Below are positions 12,399-22,634 of a stretch of 64,000 nt of DNA, piece after piece. Under the pieces are notes generated by a model that saw only the letters and a list, made by a program, of their open reading frames with translations, searched no databases and had not been told where the DNA came from. Origin of the DNA: Calendula officinalis (lineage: Eukaryota > Streptophyta > Magnoliopsida > Asterales > Asteraceae); NCBI GenBank assembly GCA_963853835.1, contig OY970820.1, forward strand, positions 28,358,873 through 28,422,872, read 5' to 3'. Position 1 is the first letter of the stretch, and each line of letters begins with the position of its first letter. A program made the position numbers and the translations under genes.

Positions 12399-15300
12399 AT
12401 GGTGAACACTCGTAGGAGTGGGAAAGCCCCGGAGAACCGGGAGGAGGAAGTACCTCCTGTTGAGAGGGTGGATGAGCAAGAAAGTCAACCATCAATGCAT
12501 CGGGTTGATGAATCGGAGGTCGGAGCTAATAGAACTCCGGTGACCATGGCGGATCTCCAAACTATTATCGACCAAATCAAGGGAACGGTGGCCGAGGAAG
12601 TGCACCGTATTATTGGAGACCCCGTGAGGTCGGGTGGAGACCGGGAATCCGAGGCTAAGTCGGATGAGAAAACCGGAGGTAGTGGCACCGGGGAAGGGAA
12701 GTCCTCCACGGGTGGCCAAAGTGATGCTAGGGCTAGGCCCATTGTGAAAGAGGGTTGTTCGTTTAAATCCTTCATGGCTTGTAAGCCAAATGTGTATACG
12801 GGTAGTTCGGACCCGAAAGTGACAATGAGGTGGATCCGAGAAACCGAGAGGGTTATCGGAAGTAGTAAGTGTAAGGATGTGGATATGGTGACGTATGCGT
12901 CACAATTGTTGAAAGAAGATGCGATGGTTTGGTGGGACATCGTATATGAGACCCTAGGGAGGGAGGTGATTGAGAAGATGTCGTGGGATGAATTCACCAC
13001 GAGATTGAAAAAGAAATTTTGTCCCGAAAGGGATTTGGAAAAGATGCACGAGAAGTTCGTGACCCTCAAAAAGGGTGATATGTCAATTGAAGAATATTCG
13101 AGGGAGTTCACGGGATTGCTCCCGTTTGTTGCTAAAACCTACTCGGATGAGAGGTTGAGGGTGGTCCGGTATGCTAGTGGGTTACCGTGGGACTACCAAT
13201 TGGAAGTGAAGAGGGCGGTTTCACTAGATGAGGCCATTAGTGCCGCCCGGGGTGTGGAAGAAGTGAATGAGGCACGGGTTGCCGAGAGGGCCCATGTGGG
13301 CGAGAAAAGGAAAGCGGAGAGCGGCTCTAGTTCGTTCAAGAAAGGGAAGTTCACATCGAACTTCTCTAAACAAGGGAGTGTTGGCTCGTGCAGGAAGTGC
13401 GGGAAGACTCATGCCGGCGTGTGCCGAGGGGAGTCGAAAACTTGTTATAATTGTGGGAAGCCGGGGCATATGGCCCGAGAATGCAAGTCTAAATCCTTGG
13501 CCGAGATCGAGTGTTTCTCGTGCCACGAGAAGGGGCACTATAGCAATGTGTGCCCAAAGAAGGGAACCGAGTCGATGGTGTCCACGGCTCAAAAGAAAGT
13601 GGAGCCGGCGAAGGTGAAGGGGCGGTCCTTCCAACTTACTCGGGAGGAGGCGAAGGAGGCACACGATGTGGTGTCAGGTATTCTATTCATTAACTCCTTG
13701 CCAACTCATATTTTATTTGATTCGGGTTCTAATTATTCGTTTGTGTCCTATGAGTTCGGTCGTAAATTGAATGTGCCGTCCGAGATGTTAGATGAGGTTT
13801 ATGAGATAGAAGTAGCCGATGGGAAAACGTCTATGGTTGAATGTATTTATAGAAATTGTGAAATAGAAATAGATGGTAGAAAGTTTAAGGTGGATTTGTT
13901 GCCCATGGGAATTAGGGCGTTTGATGTGGTTATCGGTATGGATTGGTTGGGAATGCACCGAGCCAAGATTTTGTGTGGAAAGAAGATAGTGTCGATTAGG
14001 ACACCCGAGAATGAGAAAGTGTATGTGTATGGGGAGAAACGACATCACATGCCTAATGTGATTACCGCTATCAAGGCGAGGAAGAGTATATCGAAAGGTT
14101 GTGCATCGTTTATTGCATATGTATTAGATGGTCGAAAAGAAAAGAAGACAATGGATAGTGTAAAAATTATTCGGGAATTCCCCGAGGTATTTCCCGATGA
14201 CTTGCCCGGTTTGCCACCGGAGAGACAAGTCGAGTTTGAAATTGATTTAGTGCCGGGGGCGACGCCGATTGCTCGTGCTCCATATCGTTTAGCTCCCACC
14301 GAGATGCGGGAATTGATGACCCAATTGCAAGAATTGTTAGATAAAGGTTTTATTCGTCCGAGTTCGTCACCGTGGGGTGCACCGGTGTTATTTGTTAAGA
14401 AGAAAGACGGTTCGATGAGAATGTGTATCGACTACCGAGAGTTGAATAAGGTAACTATTAAGAACCGTTACCCGTTGCCGAGAATTGACGACTTATTCGA
14501 TCAATTGCAAGGTGCTAGTTATTTCTCGAAGATTGATTTGAGGTCGGGTTATCACCAAGTTCGGGTGAAGGAAGGCGATACCGAGAAGACGGCTTTTCGT
14601 ACACGTTATGGTCATTATGAATTCCTAGTGATGCCGTTTGGTCTTACCAACGCACCGGCTATTTTTATGGATTTGATGAATCGGGTTTGTAAACCGTTTC
14701 TTGATAAGTTTTTGATCGTGTTCATCGATGATATTTTGATTTATTCGAAAACCGAAGAAGAACACGAAAGTCATTTGAGGCTTGTTCTAGACGTGTTGAA
14801 ACGGGAGAAGTTATATGCAAAATTTTCAAAGTGCGAGTTTTGGTTGCGGGAAGTGCAATTCTTAGGTCACGTGGTGACGTGTGATGGTATTAAGGTTGAT
14901 CCGTCCAAGATTGAAGCGGTGTCAAATTGGGAGCCTCCGAGGACTCCTACCGAGGTTAGAAGTTTTCTTGGATTAGCCGGTTATTACCGAAGGTTTATAC
15001 AAGATTTCTCGAGAATCGCGATTCCACTCACGAAGTTAACGAGAAAAAGTGAGAAGTTTGTGTGGGAGAAGAAGCAAGAAGAGGCGTTTAAGTTGTTAAA
15101 AGAAAAGTTATGTAACGCGCCGATACTCACGTTACCGGATGGTATGGAAGATTTTGTGGTTTATAGTGATGCTTCAAATCAAGGGCTCGGTTGTGTGTTG
15201 ATGCAAAGAGGAAAGGTGATCGCGTATGCCTCGCGACAATTGAAGAATGCGGAATTAAGGTACACGACACACGACTTGGAATTGGCGGCGATTATTTTTG

Positions 15301-17009
15301 CCTTGAAATTGTGGAGGCATTATTTGTATGGCACTCGGTGTACATTGTACACGGATCATAAGAGTTTGCAATATGTGTTTACACAAAAAGACCTTAATAT
15401 GCGACAAAGAAGGTGGATCGAGTTGATTGCCGATTATGATTGTGAGATTGTGTATCATGCGGGGAAGGCGAATGTGGTGGCCGATGCCTTAAGTCGAAAG
15501 GTTTATGAAAATCCGAACCGAGGAATTTTATCACGTATAGAAGTTGTCTCGAGTATTATTGAAAGGATCAAGAATGGCCAACGGGAGGTTATGGGAAAAG
15601 ACGAGTTAAGACAAGAACGGTTAGGTAAGAACCAACATTTCCTCGAAAATGCACAAGGGTTGAAGACCGTAGGCGGTCGTATTTGGGTTCCTAAGTTCGG
15701 TGGTATCCGAAAAGAGTTGTTGTTTGATGTGCACAAATCGAAGTATTCGATTCACCCGGGAAGTACAAAGACGTACCAAGATATGAAACGGGTTTATTGG
15801 TGGCCCGGAATGAAGGCGAGGGTGGCCAAGTATATCTCTAAGTGTGCCACGTGTGCACAAGTGAAAGCCGAGCATCAAGTACCGTATGGGGTAGCTCAAT
15901 CATTGGTTGTACCGGCCGGGAAGTGGGAAGATATAACTATGGATTTCATAGTGGGCTTACCGAAGACGAGTAGAGGTCACGATGCCATTTGGGTCATAGT
16001 TGACCGGTTGACCAAAAGTGCGTTATTTTTAGCAATTCGGGAAACGTTGCCACTTGAGAAGTTGGCTAAGTTGTATGTTGATGAAGTGGTTCGACTCCAC
16101 GGGGTTCCGTTATCGATTGTGTCCGATAGAGACGCGAGGTTTACCTCGAGATTTTGGCGATCTTTACAAGAAGAATTGGGTACAAAGTTGCGGTTGAGCA
16201 CGGCTTATCACCCGCAAACCGACGGTCAAAGTGAAAGAACAATTCAAACGGTTGAAGATATGTTGAGATCGTGTGTGTTAGATTTCGGTGGTAAATGGGA
16301 TGAACATTTACCGTTAGTCGAGTTCTCGTATAATAATAGTTATCACTCGACTATCAAGATGCCGCCTTATGAGGCGTTGTATGGAAGAAAATGTAGAACT
16401 CCATCTTGTTGGTTGGAAGCGGGAGAGACGAAACTCACGGGTCCCGAGATCGTGAGAGTGACAAATGAAAAGATTGGTATTATTCAAAACAACATGAAAG
16501 TCGCCCAAGATAGACAACGAAGTTATTCGGGTTTAAAGAAAAGACCATACGACTTGGATGTCGGTGATATGGTGATGTTGAAAGTGTCACCTTGGAAAGG
16601 TGTAATGCGTTTTGGTAAAAAGGGAAAGTTAAGTCCAAGGTATGTTGGACCGTTTAAAATATTGAATCGGGTCGGGCTTCAAGCTTTTAAGTTGGAACTT
16701 CCACCCGAGCTTCAAGGTGTGCATGATACCTTTCACGTGAGTTACTTGAAGAAGTTTATCGGGGAAGTTGAAAATATTATTCCATTGCAAGAGTTGCGGG
16801 TTGACGGCCCGAACCGATTGATTGAGGAGCCCGAGGCTATATTAGAAACGAAAACAAAGAAGCTTCGGAATAAGGAGATCGAGTTGGTGTTGGTCAAGTG
16901 GAAGCATTCACTTGGGCCGAATTTGACTTGGGAAGTCAAGGACGAGATTCGGAAGAGGTACCCGGATTTCGTGAACTATGATGAGATTCCGAGGACGGAA
17001 TCTTCTTAA
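12399..17009 (+). CDS. gag-pol polyprotein of a Ty3/gypsy chromovirus (1536 aa)
   Basis: One open frame encodes all functions. Gag fills the first ~400 residues with three zinc knuckles: a variant CRKCGKTHAGVC (~330), CYNCGKPGHMAREC (~348) and CFSCHEKGHYSNVC (~371). The aspartic protease has FDSGS (~440). Reverse transcriptase has the YXDD-box equivalent FIDDIL (~775). RNase H has YSDASNQGLG (~921) and TDHKSLQYVF. Integrase has an HHCC zinc finger beginning HPGS (~1118) and the D-D-E residues in TMDFIVG, VSDRDARFT and TDGQSERT (~1180-1276). The C-terminus ends in a chromodomain-like segment (LVKWKHSLGPNLTWE, ~1474-1520) thought to guide integration. No stop or frameshift is present and the order PR-RT-RH-INT is that of Ty3/gypsy. 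The ATG lies 248 bp after the 5' LTR. With near-identical LTRs the element could be active. Confidence 0.97.
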   Translation: MVNTRRSGKAPENREEEVPPVERVDEQESQPSMHRVDESEVGANRTPVTMADLQTIIDQIKGTVAEEVHRIIGDPVRSGGDRESEAKSDEKTGGSGTGEGKSSTGGQSDARARPIVKEGCSFKSFMACKPNVYTGSSDPKVTMRWIRETERVIGSSKCKDVDMVTYASQLLKEDAMVWWDIVYETLGREVIEKMSWDEFTTRLKKKFCPERDLEKMHEKFVTLKKGDMSIEEYSREFTGLLPFVAKTYSDERLRVVRYASGLPWDYQLEVKRAVSLDEAISAARGVEEVNEARVAERAHVGEKRKAESGSSSFKKGKFTSNFSKQGSVGSCRKCGKTHAGVCRGESKTCYNCGKPGHMARECKSKSLAEIECFSCHEKGHYSNVCPKKGTESMVSTAQKKVEPAKVKGRSFQLTREEAKEAHDVVSGILFINSLPTHILFDSGSNYSFVSYEFGRKLNVPSEMLDEVYEIEVADGKTSMVECIYRNCEIEIDGRKFKVDLLPMGIRAFDVVIGMDWLGMHRAKILCGKKIVSIRTPENEKVYVYGEKRHHMPNVITAIKARKSISKGCASFIAYVLDGRKEKKTMDSVKIIREFPEVFPDDLPGLPPERQVEFEIDLVPGATPIARAPYRLAPTEMRELMTQLQELLDKGFIRPSSSPWGAPVLFVKKKDGSMRMCIDYRELNKVTIKNRYPLPRIDDLFDQLQGASYFSKIDLRSGYHQVRVKEGDTEKTAFRTRYGHYEFLVMPFGLTNAPAIFMDLMNRVCKPFLDKFLIVFIDDILIYSKTEEEHESHLRLVLDVLKREKLYAKFSKCEFWLREVQFLGHVVTCDGIKVDPSKIEAVSNWEPPRTPTEVRSFLGLAGYYRRFIQDFSRIAIPLTKLTRKSEKFVWEKKQEEAFKLLKEKLCNAPILTLPDGMEDFVVYSDASNQGLGCVLMQRGKVIAYASRQLKNAELRYTTHDLELAAIIFALKLWRHYLYGTRCTLYTDHKSLQYVFTQKDLNMRQRRWIELIADYDCEIVYHAGKANVVADALSRKVYENPNRGILSRIEVVSSIIERIKNGQREVMGKDELRQERLGKNQHFLENAQGLKTVGGRIWVPKFGGIRKELLFDVHKSKYSIHPGSTKTYQDMKRVYWWPGMKARVAKYISKCATCAQVKAEHQVPYGVAQSLVVPAGKWEDITMDFIVGLPKTSRGHDAIWVIVDRLTKSALFLAIRETLPLEKLAKLYVDEVVRLHGVPLSIVSDRDARFTSRFWRSLQEELGTKLRLSTAYHPQTDGQSERTIQTVEDMLRSCVLDFGGKWDEHLPLVEFSYNNSYHSTIKMPPYEALYGRKCRTPSCWLEAGETKLTGPEIVRVTNEKIGIIQNNMKVAQDRQRSYSGLKKRPYDLDVGDMVMLKVSPWKGVMRFGKKGKLSPRYVGPFKILNRVGLQAFKLELPPELQGVHDTFHVSYLKKFIGEVENIIPLQELRVDGPNRLIEEPEAILETKTKKLRNKEIELVLVKWKHSLGPNLTWEVKDEIRKRYPDFVNYDEIPRTESS

Positions 17010-17021
17010 GGGGTAGATAGT
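17006..17021 (+). other. polypurine tract of the chromovirus
   Basis: The purine-rich TTAAGGGGTAGATAGT overlaps the stop codon and touches the 3' LTR, the expected plus-strand primer. The same AAGGGGTAGATAGT precedes the outer element's 3' LTR at 22621-22634. Confidence 0.85.
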
Positions 17022-18762
17022 TGTAACGACCCGAATTTGTAAATAAATTAAATATGTAAAAATATGATAATTATGGATAAATCATATAAAATACGTGGGA
17101 ATTGGTTTCGTGTCGTTTGGACACCGTACGAGAAAGTTACGGGCGAAACCGGGTCGAGACAAGTTGGAAAAAGTGCAGCCCTGCTGCCTCTAGTAGTTCG
17201 CGTCGCGAACTATAGTTCCCGATCGGGAACTTGCTCCAGGGAGTTTGGCCATGGGTCGCTAAGTGTTCGCGTTTGGGTTAACGATCGCTAAGTCTGTGTG
17301 CTAGGGAAAGTTAGCGACGCGAACTTTGTTCGCGTCGTGAACTTGTGTCTGGCAGCATTAAAGTCGGGATTTGGCTCATTTATTGCCAAGTGAAACCCTA
17401 GTTCTTCTCTCTCGAGCTTGTGAGCGTTTTTGAGTGTAAAGCATCATTTGGAGCAGATTTCTTGGTCAAATCTTGTGATTCTTCACTCCTAGTTGAAGAT
17501 TAAAGGTATATCTTCAATCCTTTGTAGTTGTAGCTTTAGATCTTTGGATCTTGAAGCTAGGGTTTGAAACCCTAGTTCTTGGGTTGGTGTTTTATGGTGA
17601 AATAAATGTTGTATACACTTAATAGATGGTATATTAACAAGGGAATCAAGTGTATGGTTAAGATTTGTAAGAATCTTAAGGGTTGGTTAAACCTAGGGTT
17701 TGGTAATCACCGTATTTGGGGGAAATGGATTGATGTGTGTTATCTAGAGGTAGATGAACACATTGATAGTAGATTGTGGTGTTGATTATTGTATGATCAT
17801 TGTGTTAGGCTTTCGGTGACATTTTGGAAAGTCGGTGAAATTGTGGAAGCAAGAGTCTTGGTGTCAAGAACACGGGTTGAGCATCTTATTGCTAAGGTGA
17901 GTACGTGTGGACTTTACTGAGTACATAGCCTATGAAATACATTTTATTACTTGTGTTGTGGTCTATTTGCTTATTTGTGTAGACTAGTAGTTTATAGTTA
18001 GTTATACCGATAGTTGTATTGAACTAACTTGTTTGATGATAGACGTGATAGCCGAGAGCTAGATTGACATAACCATCGAGTTATGATATGGTGAGATGAT
18101 GTGATGATTCGGGGGATCCCCGGTCATGAGGTATGGAATGGGGAGCATTTGGGCGGATCCCCATCGGCCCATTCCATGGTAGTAGTCTTGCTAACTGGAA
18201 GTAGTCCGGCGAGTAAGGCAGGTATTGGTAGATTGGGCGATTCCCTCTTGCCTTTACCTTGAAGCTTGTTAATGCGGGGGATCCCCGGTTAATAAGTTAA
18301 TGTGGTTCTAGTTGGTTGGGGATGTCCCGACAACTAGGTATGATTGCTAGGAAAGCAAGGTATTAGAGTCACAATAGGGTGACTGGATAGATGAATGATA
18401 GCTTATGAGTTTGTTTGTTTGTTTGTTTGTTTGTTTGTGCTTCGGTTATTATTATTAACCTTGGGGTCTAAACCCATGTAGCTCACGAGACGTTTTTGTC
18501 TCACGTACTCCTTGTTTGTTTTGCTATGTACTCAGGTTCGGGATCGAAGGTTTAGGTACGCATGGATAGAGATGCGGGACCTAGAATAGAAGAACTCTAG
18601 ATTGGATTTAGTCTTAGCTTGGTTATGATATATTTTGTAACACCTACTTTTATACTCTGATTTCATACCAAGGTTTTTGTAAATCCGAATTGAGGATGTT
18701 CTTCTATTTATAAAATGTTTTATTTTGGCCGAATTTTTGGTATTAAAATTTGAGGTGTTACA
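17022..18762 (+). repeat. 3' LTR of the intact chromovirus
   Basis: 1741 bp, same length as the 5' LTR and differing at the two positions noted for the whole element. It ends GGTGTTACA and is followed by the GCAAG target duplication. Confidence 0.97.
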
Positions 18763-20329
18763 GCAAGTTATGTGACCGGATTGATGGATTCGATAATCTA
18801 AGGTGAGAAGAAGATTGTCGGTAAAAGTGTCATAGCAATAGCGTGATAATGTATGACGTAGTGTAATGTAAGACTACGATCGGGAAAGGAATAGTCCTAA
18901 GTCCCACGATGTATGAAAGTAGAAAATTGAGTGTTAGGCCATTGGGTGCTAAGTCATGGGTTGCAAGTGTAGACCAGAGTCGATTGGTTGACTCAAGAAT
19001 GATGGGATGACCGGCGAGTTATGGTTAATGGAATGGAGTGATAGTTACTCCCGTAGTGACAAAAAGATTTGGAAATTTGGTAATAAGGAAATGAACCGGT
19101 TAATGGTGGTTAATGTGAAGAGATACGAGATTTTATTAGTTATCCGCGGGATACAATGCATGTGCATTATGTGATGGCCTTCGAAGGCATATGACGATGA
19201 AAAGGTAGTGTCATGTGGATCGCGTTGAGTAATATGTCAAATGAGAAACATGTTAGATATGAAAGAAAAAGATAATGTGGTATTATGTGAATGGTGCTAG
19301 AATGCATGATGTATAATTGGGCGATTGAATGAGTGGGAAAGTAGCAAAGCTGCGTGATGTAAAAAGATGGATACCAGTTGGTATTGGTGTGACATATGCA
19401 TATGTTTGTATATGTGCACAATAGAGATGTATGGATGGTATTGGTGTGACATATACATATGTTTGTATATGTGCACAATAGAGATGTATAGATGGCATTG
19501 GTGTGACATATACATATGTTTGTATATGTGCACAATAGAGATGTATAGATGGTATTGGTGCGACATATACATATGTTTGTATATGTGCACAATAGAGATG
19601 TATAGATGGTATTGGTGACATATACATATGTTTGTATATGTGCACAATAGAGGTGTTTAGATTGAATTGGCGTGATATATGTGTGTATATGTTTATGTGT
19701 TTATATGATGAATGTAGAACCATGTGGTTATTGAGTATTGCTATTATGTTATGGTAAATGAGAATTTGGTTTGAAATGCGGGTTGCATTTAGGACATGCA
19801 TGTGTAGGAGATGCCTACGATTCATAGAATAGGAGGAAAGAGAAACTCCTAGTGGGCAAATCATCATTTGGTAATCAAGTTATGATAAACTTGTATGAAT
19901 TGAGGAATGTGTCGCGGTAGGAGATTTAATACCGATAATTGAGCATAAAAGTTATAGAACTGATCGATGTGATGCAAAGTTGTTGAAAGAATACAAAATG
20001 ATGGCATGAGTGACCAAGTGATGGTTAAGATTCGGTAAAGTTCGGTGTGACCTTATGTATATGTACGACTCTCGCATAATTGGGGAGAGATTGAAAGTGT
20101 GGAAAAACGGGGACAATTGTTAAGGGAATAATAATGAGTAGAACCGGAAGTGATAGATTAGTGATGGTGCCCCGTGAGCATGAAATTTGTTAGTTGGGAA
20201 GAATTTGGTTGACTTCACGCAAAAGTCAAGGTTGACCAATTTGCGATTGGTTGACTTAGTCAAAGATGGGCTTTGACTTTCGTTATGAACGATTAGTGAA
20301 TGTTGAGGTCATAATGTGTCGATGGTATA
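18763..20329 (+). mobile_element. outer element, internal part 2, non-coding
   Basis: It resumes the outer element after the inner insertion, starting with GCAAG. It contains a 57-bp minisatellite (19380-19665) but no recognisable retroviral-type domain. It ends with GTATA (20325-20329), the target site of the reversed solo LTR. Confidence 0.75.
19380..19665 (+). repeat. 57-bp minisatellite, five units
   Basis: Units start GG(T/C)ATTGGTG at 19380, 19437, 19494, 19551 and 19608. The period is 57 bp (19 codons), with a small deletion in the last unit. The core 'catatgtttgtatatgtgca' is AT-rich and partly palindromic. Because the period is a multiple of three, long fortuitous frames appear on both strands (83 to 194 codons); their proteins are simple repeats and resemble nothing I know. 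Confidence 0.92.
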
Positions 20330-22027
20330 TGTAACACCTCAATTTTTAATACAAAACATTTGCCCAAAATAAATCATTTTCATGAATAGAAGACCAGTTC
20401 CAAAACACGAATTTACAAAAATCTTTGATATAAAAATCAGAGTATGAGGTTTGGTGTTACAAAATATATCAAAACCAAGGTTAAGCACAAATCCGCTCTA
20501 ATGATCTTCTACTCTAGGCCCCGCATAACTCAATCCATGCGCACCTAAATCCTCGATCCAGAACCTGAGTACATAGCAAACAAACAAGGAGTACGTGAGA
20601 CACAAAAATGTCTCGTGAGCTACATGGGTTTAGACCCCAATAGTATCAAGTATCACATCGTATATAAATACATATTTATATTTTACCAACACATCTCATT
20701 CACTCTAAGGTGACTCTATCAGTCCTGCTTCCCTAGCATACATATCTAGTACATAAACATATATGCACTAGAACACAGTCATATCTAATACATAAACATA
20801 TACGTATTAGAACACAAGCGAACCAAACACATAAACATATATGCATTAAATTCCTAGATCACCTAGTACGCAAACATATGCGAACTAGAAGCACCCGTGT
20901 GCTTAGTGTACAAACATATGTACACTCGTCTCAGTGACCGGGATCTCCCCCGCTTCACCACCATCTATCTCTAATCATAACTCTATCAGTTATGCCAGTC
21001 AAAGCCTTTGACTATCACATCAATCATCAAACAAGTTAGTTAGTTATTATCAATAATATATACTAACTCAACACATAATAATTCTAGACAGACATTAAAT
21101 AGACCAATCATAAGTAATCAAAATACTTCATATAGCTATGTACTCAGTAAAGTCCACACGTACTCACCTTAGCAATAAAGTGCTCCAACCGTATTCTTTA
21201 CGTCAGTTTCCTTGCTTCACAATTCGGTCAACCTTCCAAGACCTCACCAAATGCCTATTACAATAATCACAAGATTATCAACATCACATACTACTACCAA
21301 TGTGTCCATCTATCTCTTGATAACACTTACTAACTCATTTCCCCCAATTATGGTGATTTACCAAACCCTAGATTTAACCAACCCTCAAGATTCTTACAAA
21401 TCATAATCATACACTTGTTTCCTTTGATAATATAACATCTATTAAATGTATACATCACTTATATCACCATAACCCATAACCCCAAGAACTAGGGTTTCAA
21501 ACCCACACATCAAAATACATAGATCTTAAGCTACGAAGATCAAAGAGTGAAGATATACCTTTAATCTTCAACTAGGAGTGAAATCTACCACAGATTTGTG
21601 AAGGATCCGACCTCAATCAGTCCCCAAGCTCGAAAATCGCCAAAGAAGAAACTAGGGTTTTGATATGGCATCAAATGAGCCAAAACCCGACTTAAAGCTG
21701 TTCGTCCGAAGTTCACGACGCAATCTATACTTCGCGTCGCTAACTTCCCTTATTCGCAAACTTCGCGATCGCTACCCAAACGTGAACTACTTCACGCACA
21801 AAAGCCCAACCTTTGGTAGATAGTTCCCGATCGGGATCTACACTTCGCGGCGTGAACTCCCTAGTGCAGCAGGGCTGCACTTTTCGGTTGTTGTCTCGAC
21901 CCGGTTTCGCCCATAACTTTCTCATACGGTGTCCAAATGACACGAAACCAATTCCTACGTTCTCTAAACGATTTATCCTTATTTATCATAATTTTATAAA
22001 TTTATTTATAAATTTCGGGTTGTTACA
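20330..22027 (-). mobile_element. solo LTR, Ty3/gypsy type, reversed
   Basis: On the plus strand it starts TGTAACACCTCAATTTT and ends GGGTTGTTACA, the reverse complement of the LTR termini of the neighbouring elements. Both sides carry GTATA (20325-20329 and 22028-22032), so it is a proper insertion that later lost its interior by LTR-LTR recombination. The inner palindrome cluster and the (atatatgttta)n minisatellite of this LTR family are recognisable in reverse. Length 1698 bp. Confidence 0.93.
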
Positions 22028-22634
22028 GTATATGCGTGAAAAGGGTTAATAGAATAATTAAAAGAGTTACAGTCGGATTGTGCGACTTTGACCCGTTGGG
22101 TGTTTATGGTCGAACTTGGGAACCAAGTATATGATTATTGATAAAATCAGGAAATTAAAGACGATAGTAAAGGAATGGACGATTAATGAAACCTTTAACG
22201 AGAAGGGAAAATGTTAAAGTATAGTTGACTTTGTGCTTAAGTCAAAGGGTAGATAATGTGGGGATATACCAATGTCGGGATATATCGGTTGGGTCAAAGC
22301 TAGAGTTTGACGTTCGTTTAAATCAACTAGTTAATGGTATGATTGTGTCATACCATTGTTATGAGAATGAAAAGGTCGGTCGAGAGAATGTCGGTGTTTT
22401 GGTCAAATTGTGAAATTTTGACCCGTTTGAGTATTATGAGTTTTAAAAATTGGGTCTTGACCGTTCGGACTTAACGGAGTTAAATGAACGTTTGGATATG
22501 TAATGTTAACGGAACGGGAATGAGGAAAGTTTGATGGTAATGACCACAAGGGAATGAGAGCGGAATGTTCGGTTGTATGTGGGTTGAAATTCTTAGCGAT
22601 TCCGATGACGGAATCCTTTTAAGGGGTAGATAGT
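22028..22634 (+). mobile_element. outer element, internal part 3 with polypurine tract
   Basis: Non-coding. The last 50 bp (GATTCCGATGACGGAATCCTTTT, then AAGGGGTAGATAGT) parallel the end of the chromovirus gag-pol and its polypurine tract (16984-17021). The outer element therefore kept the 3' end of an autonomous relative. Confidence 0.75.

Larger units (their letters stand above)
10411..18762 (+). mobile_element. intact Ty3/gypsy chromovirus, probably Tekay/Del lineage
   Basis: A complete 8352-bp element: 1741-bp LTRs at 10411-12151 and 17022-18762, target duplication GCAAG on both sides (10406-10410, 18763-18767), primer-binding site, one uninterrupted gag-pol frame and a polypurine tract. 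A line-by-line reading found two LTR differences: position 7 of the LTR (A/G) and 11101 versus its partner near 17712 (A/G). With an assumed plant rate of 1.3e-8 per site per year this means an age of tens of thousands of years. The chromodomain-like C-terminus and the initiator-Met primer site fit Tekay/Del. Confidence 0.97.

Noticed and set aside
12485..16939. Many antisense frames across gag-pol, up to 208 codons
   Set aside because: Shadow frames of a long, GC-moderate coding sequence; no domain recognised.
10453..17291. Identical 75-codon frames at 10453-10680 and 17064-17291
   Set aside because: They are the same LTR sequence in two copies. The same holds for the 71-codon frames at 8039 and 23835. 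No protein resemblance or conserved leader.
19167..19867. Minus-strand open frames of 116-194 codons
   Set aside because: They arise from the 57-bp minisatellite, whose period is a multiple of three; the translated sequence is a simple repeat in every frame.
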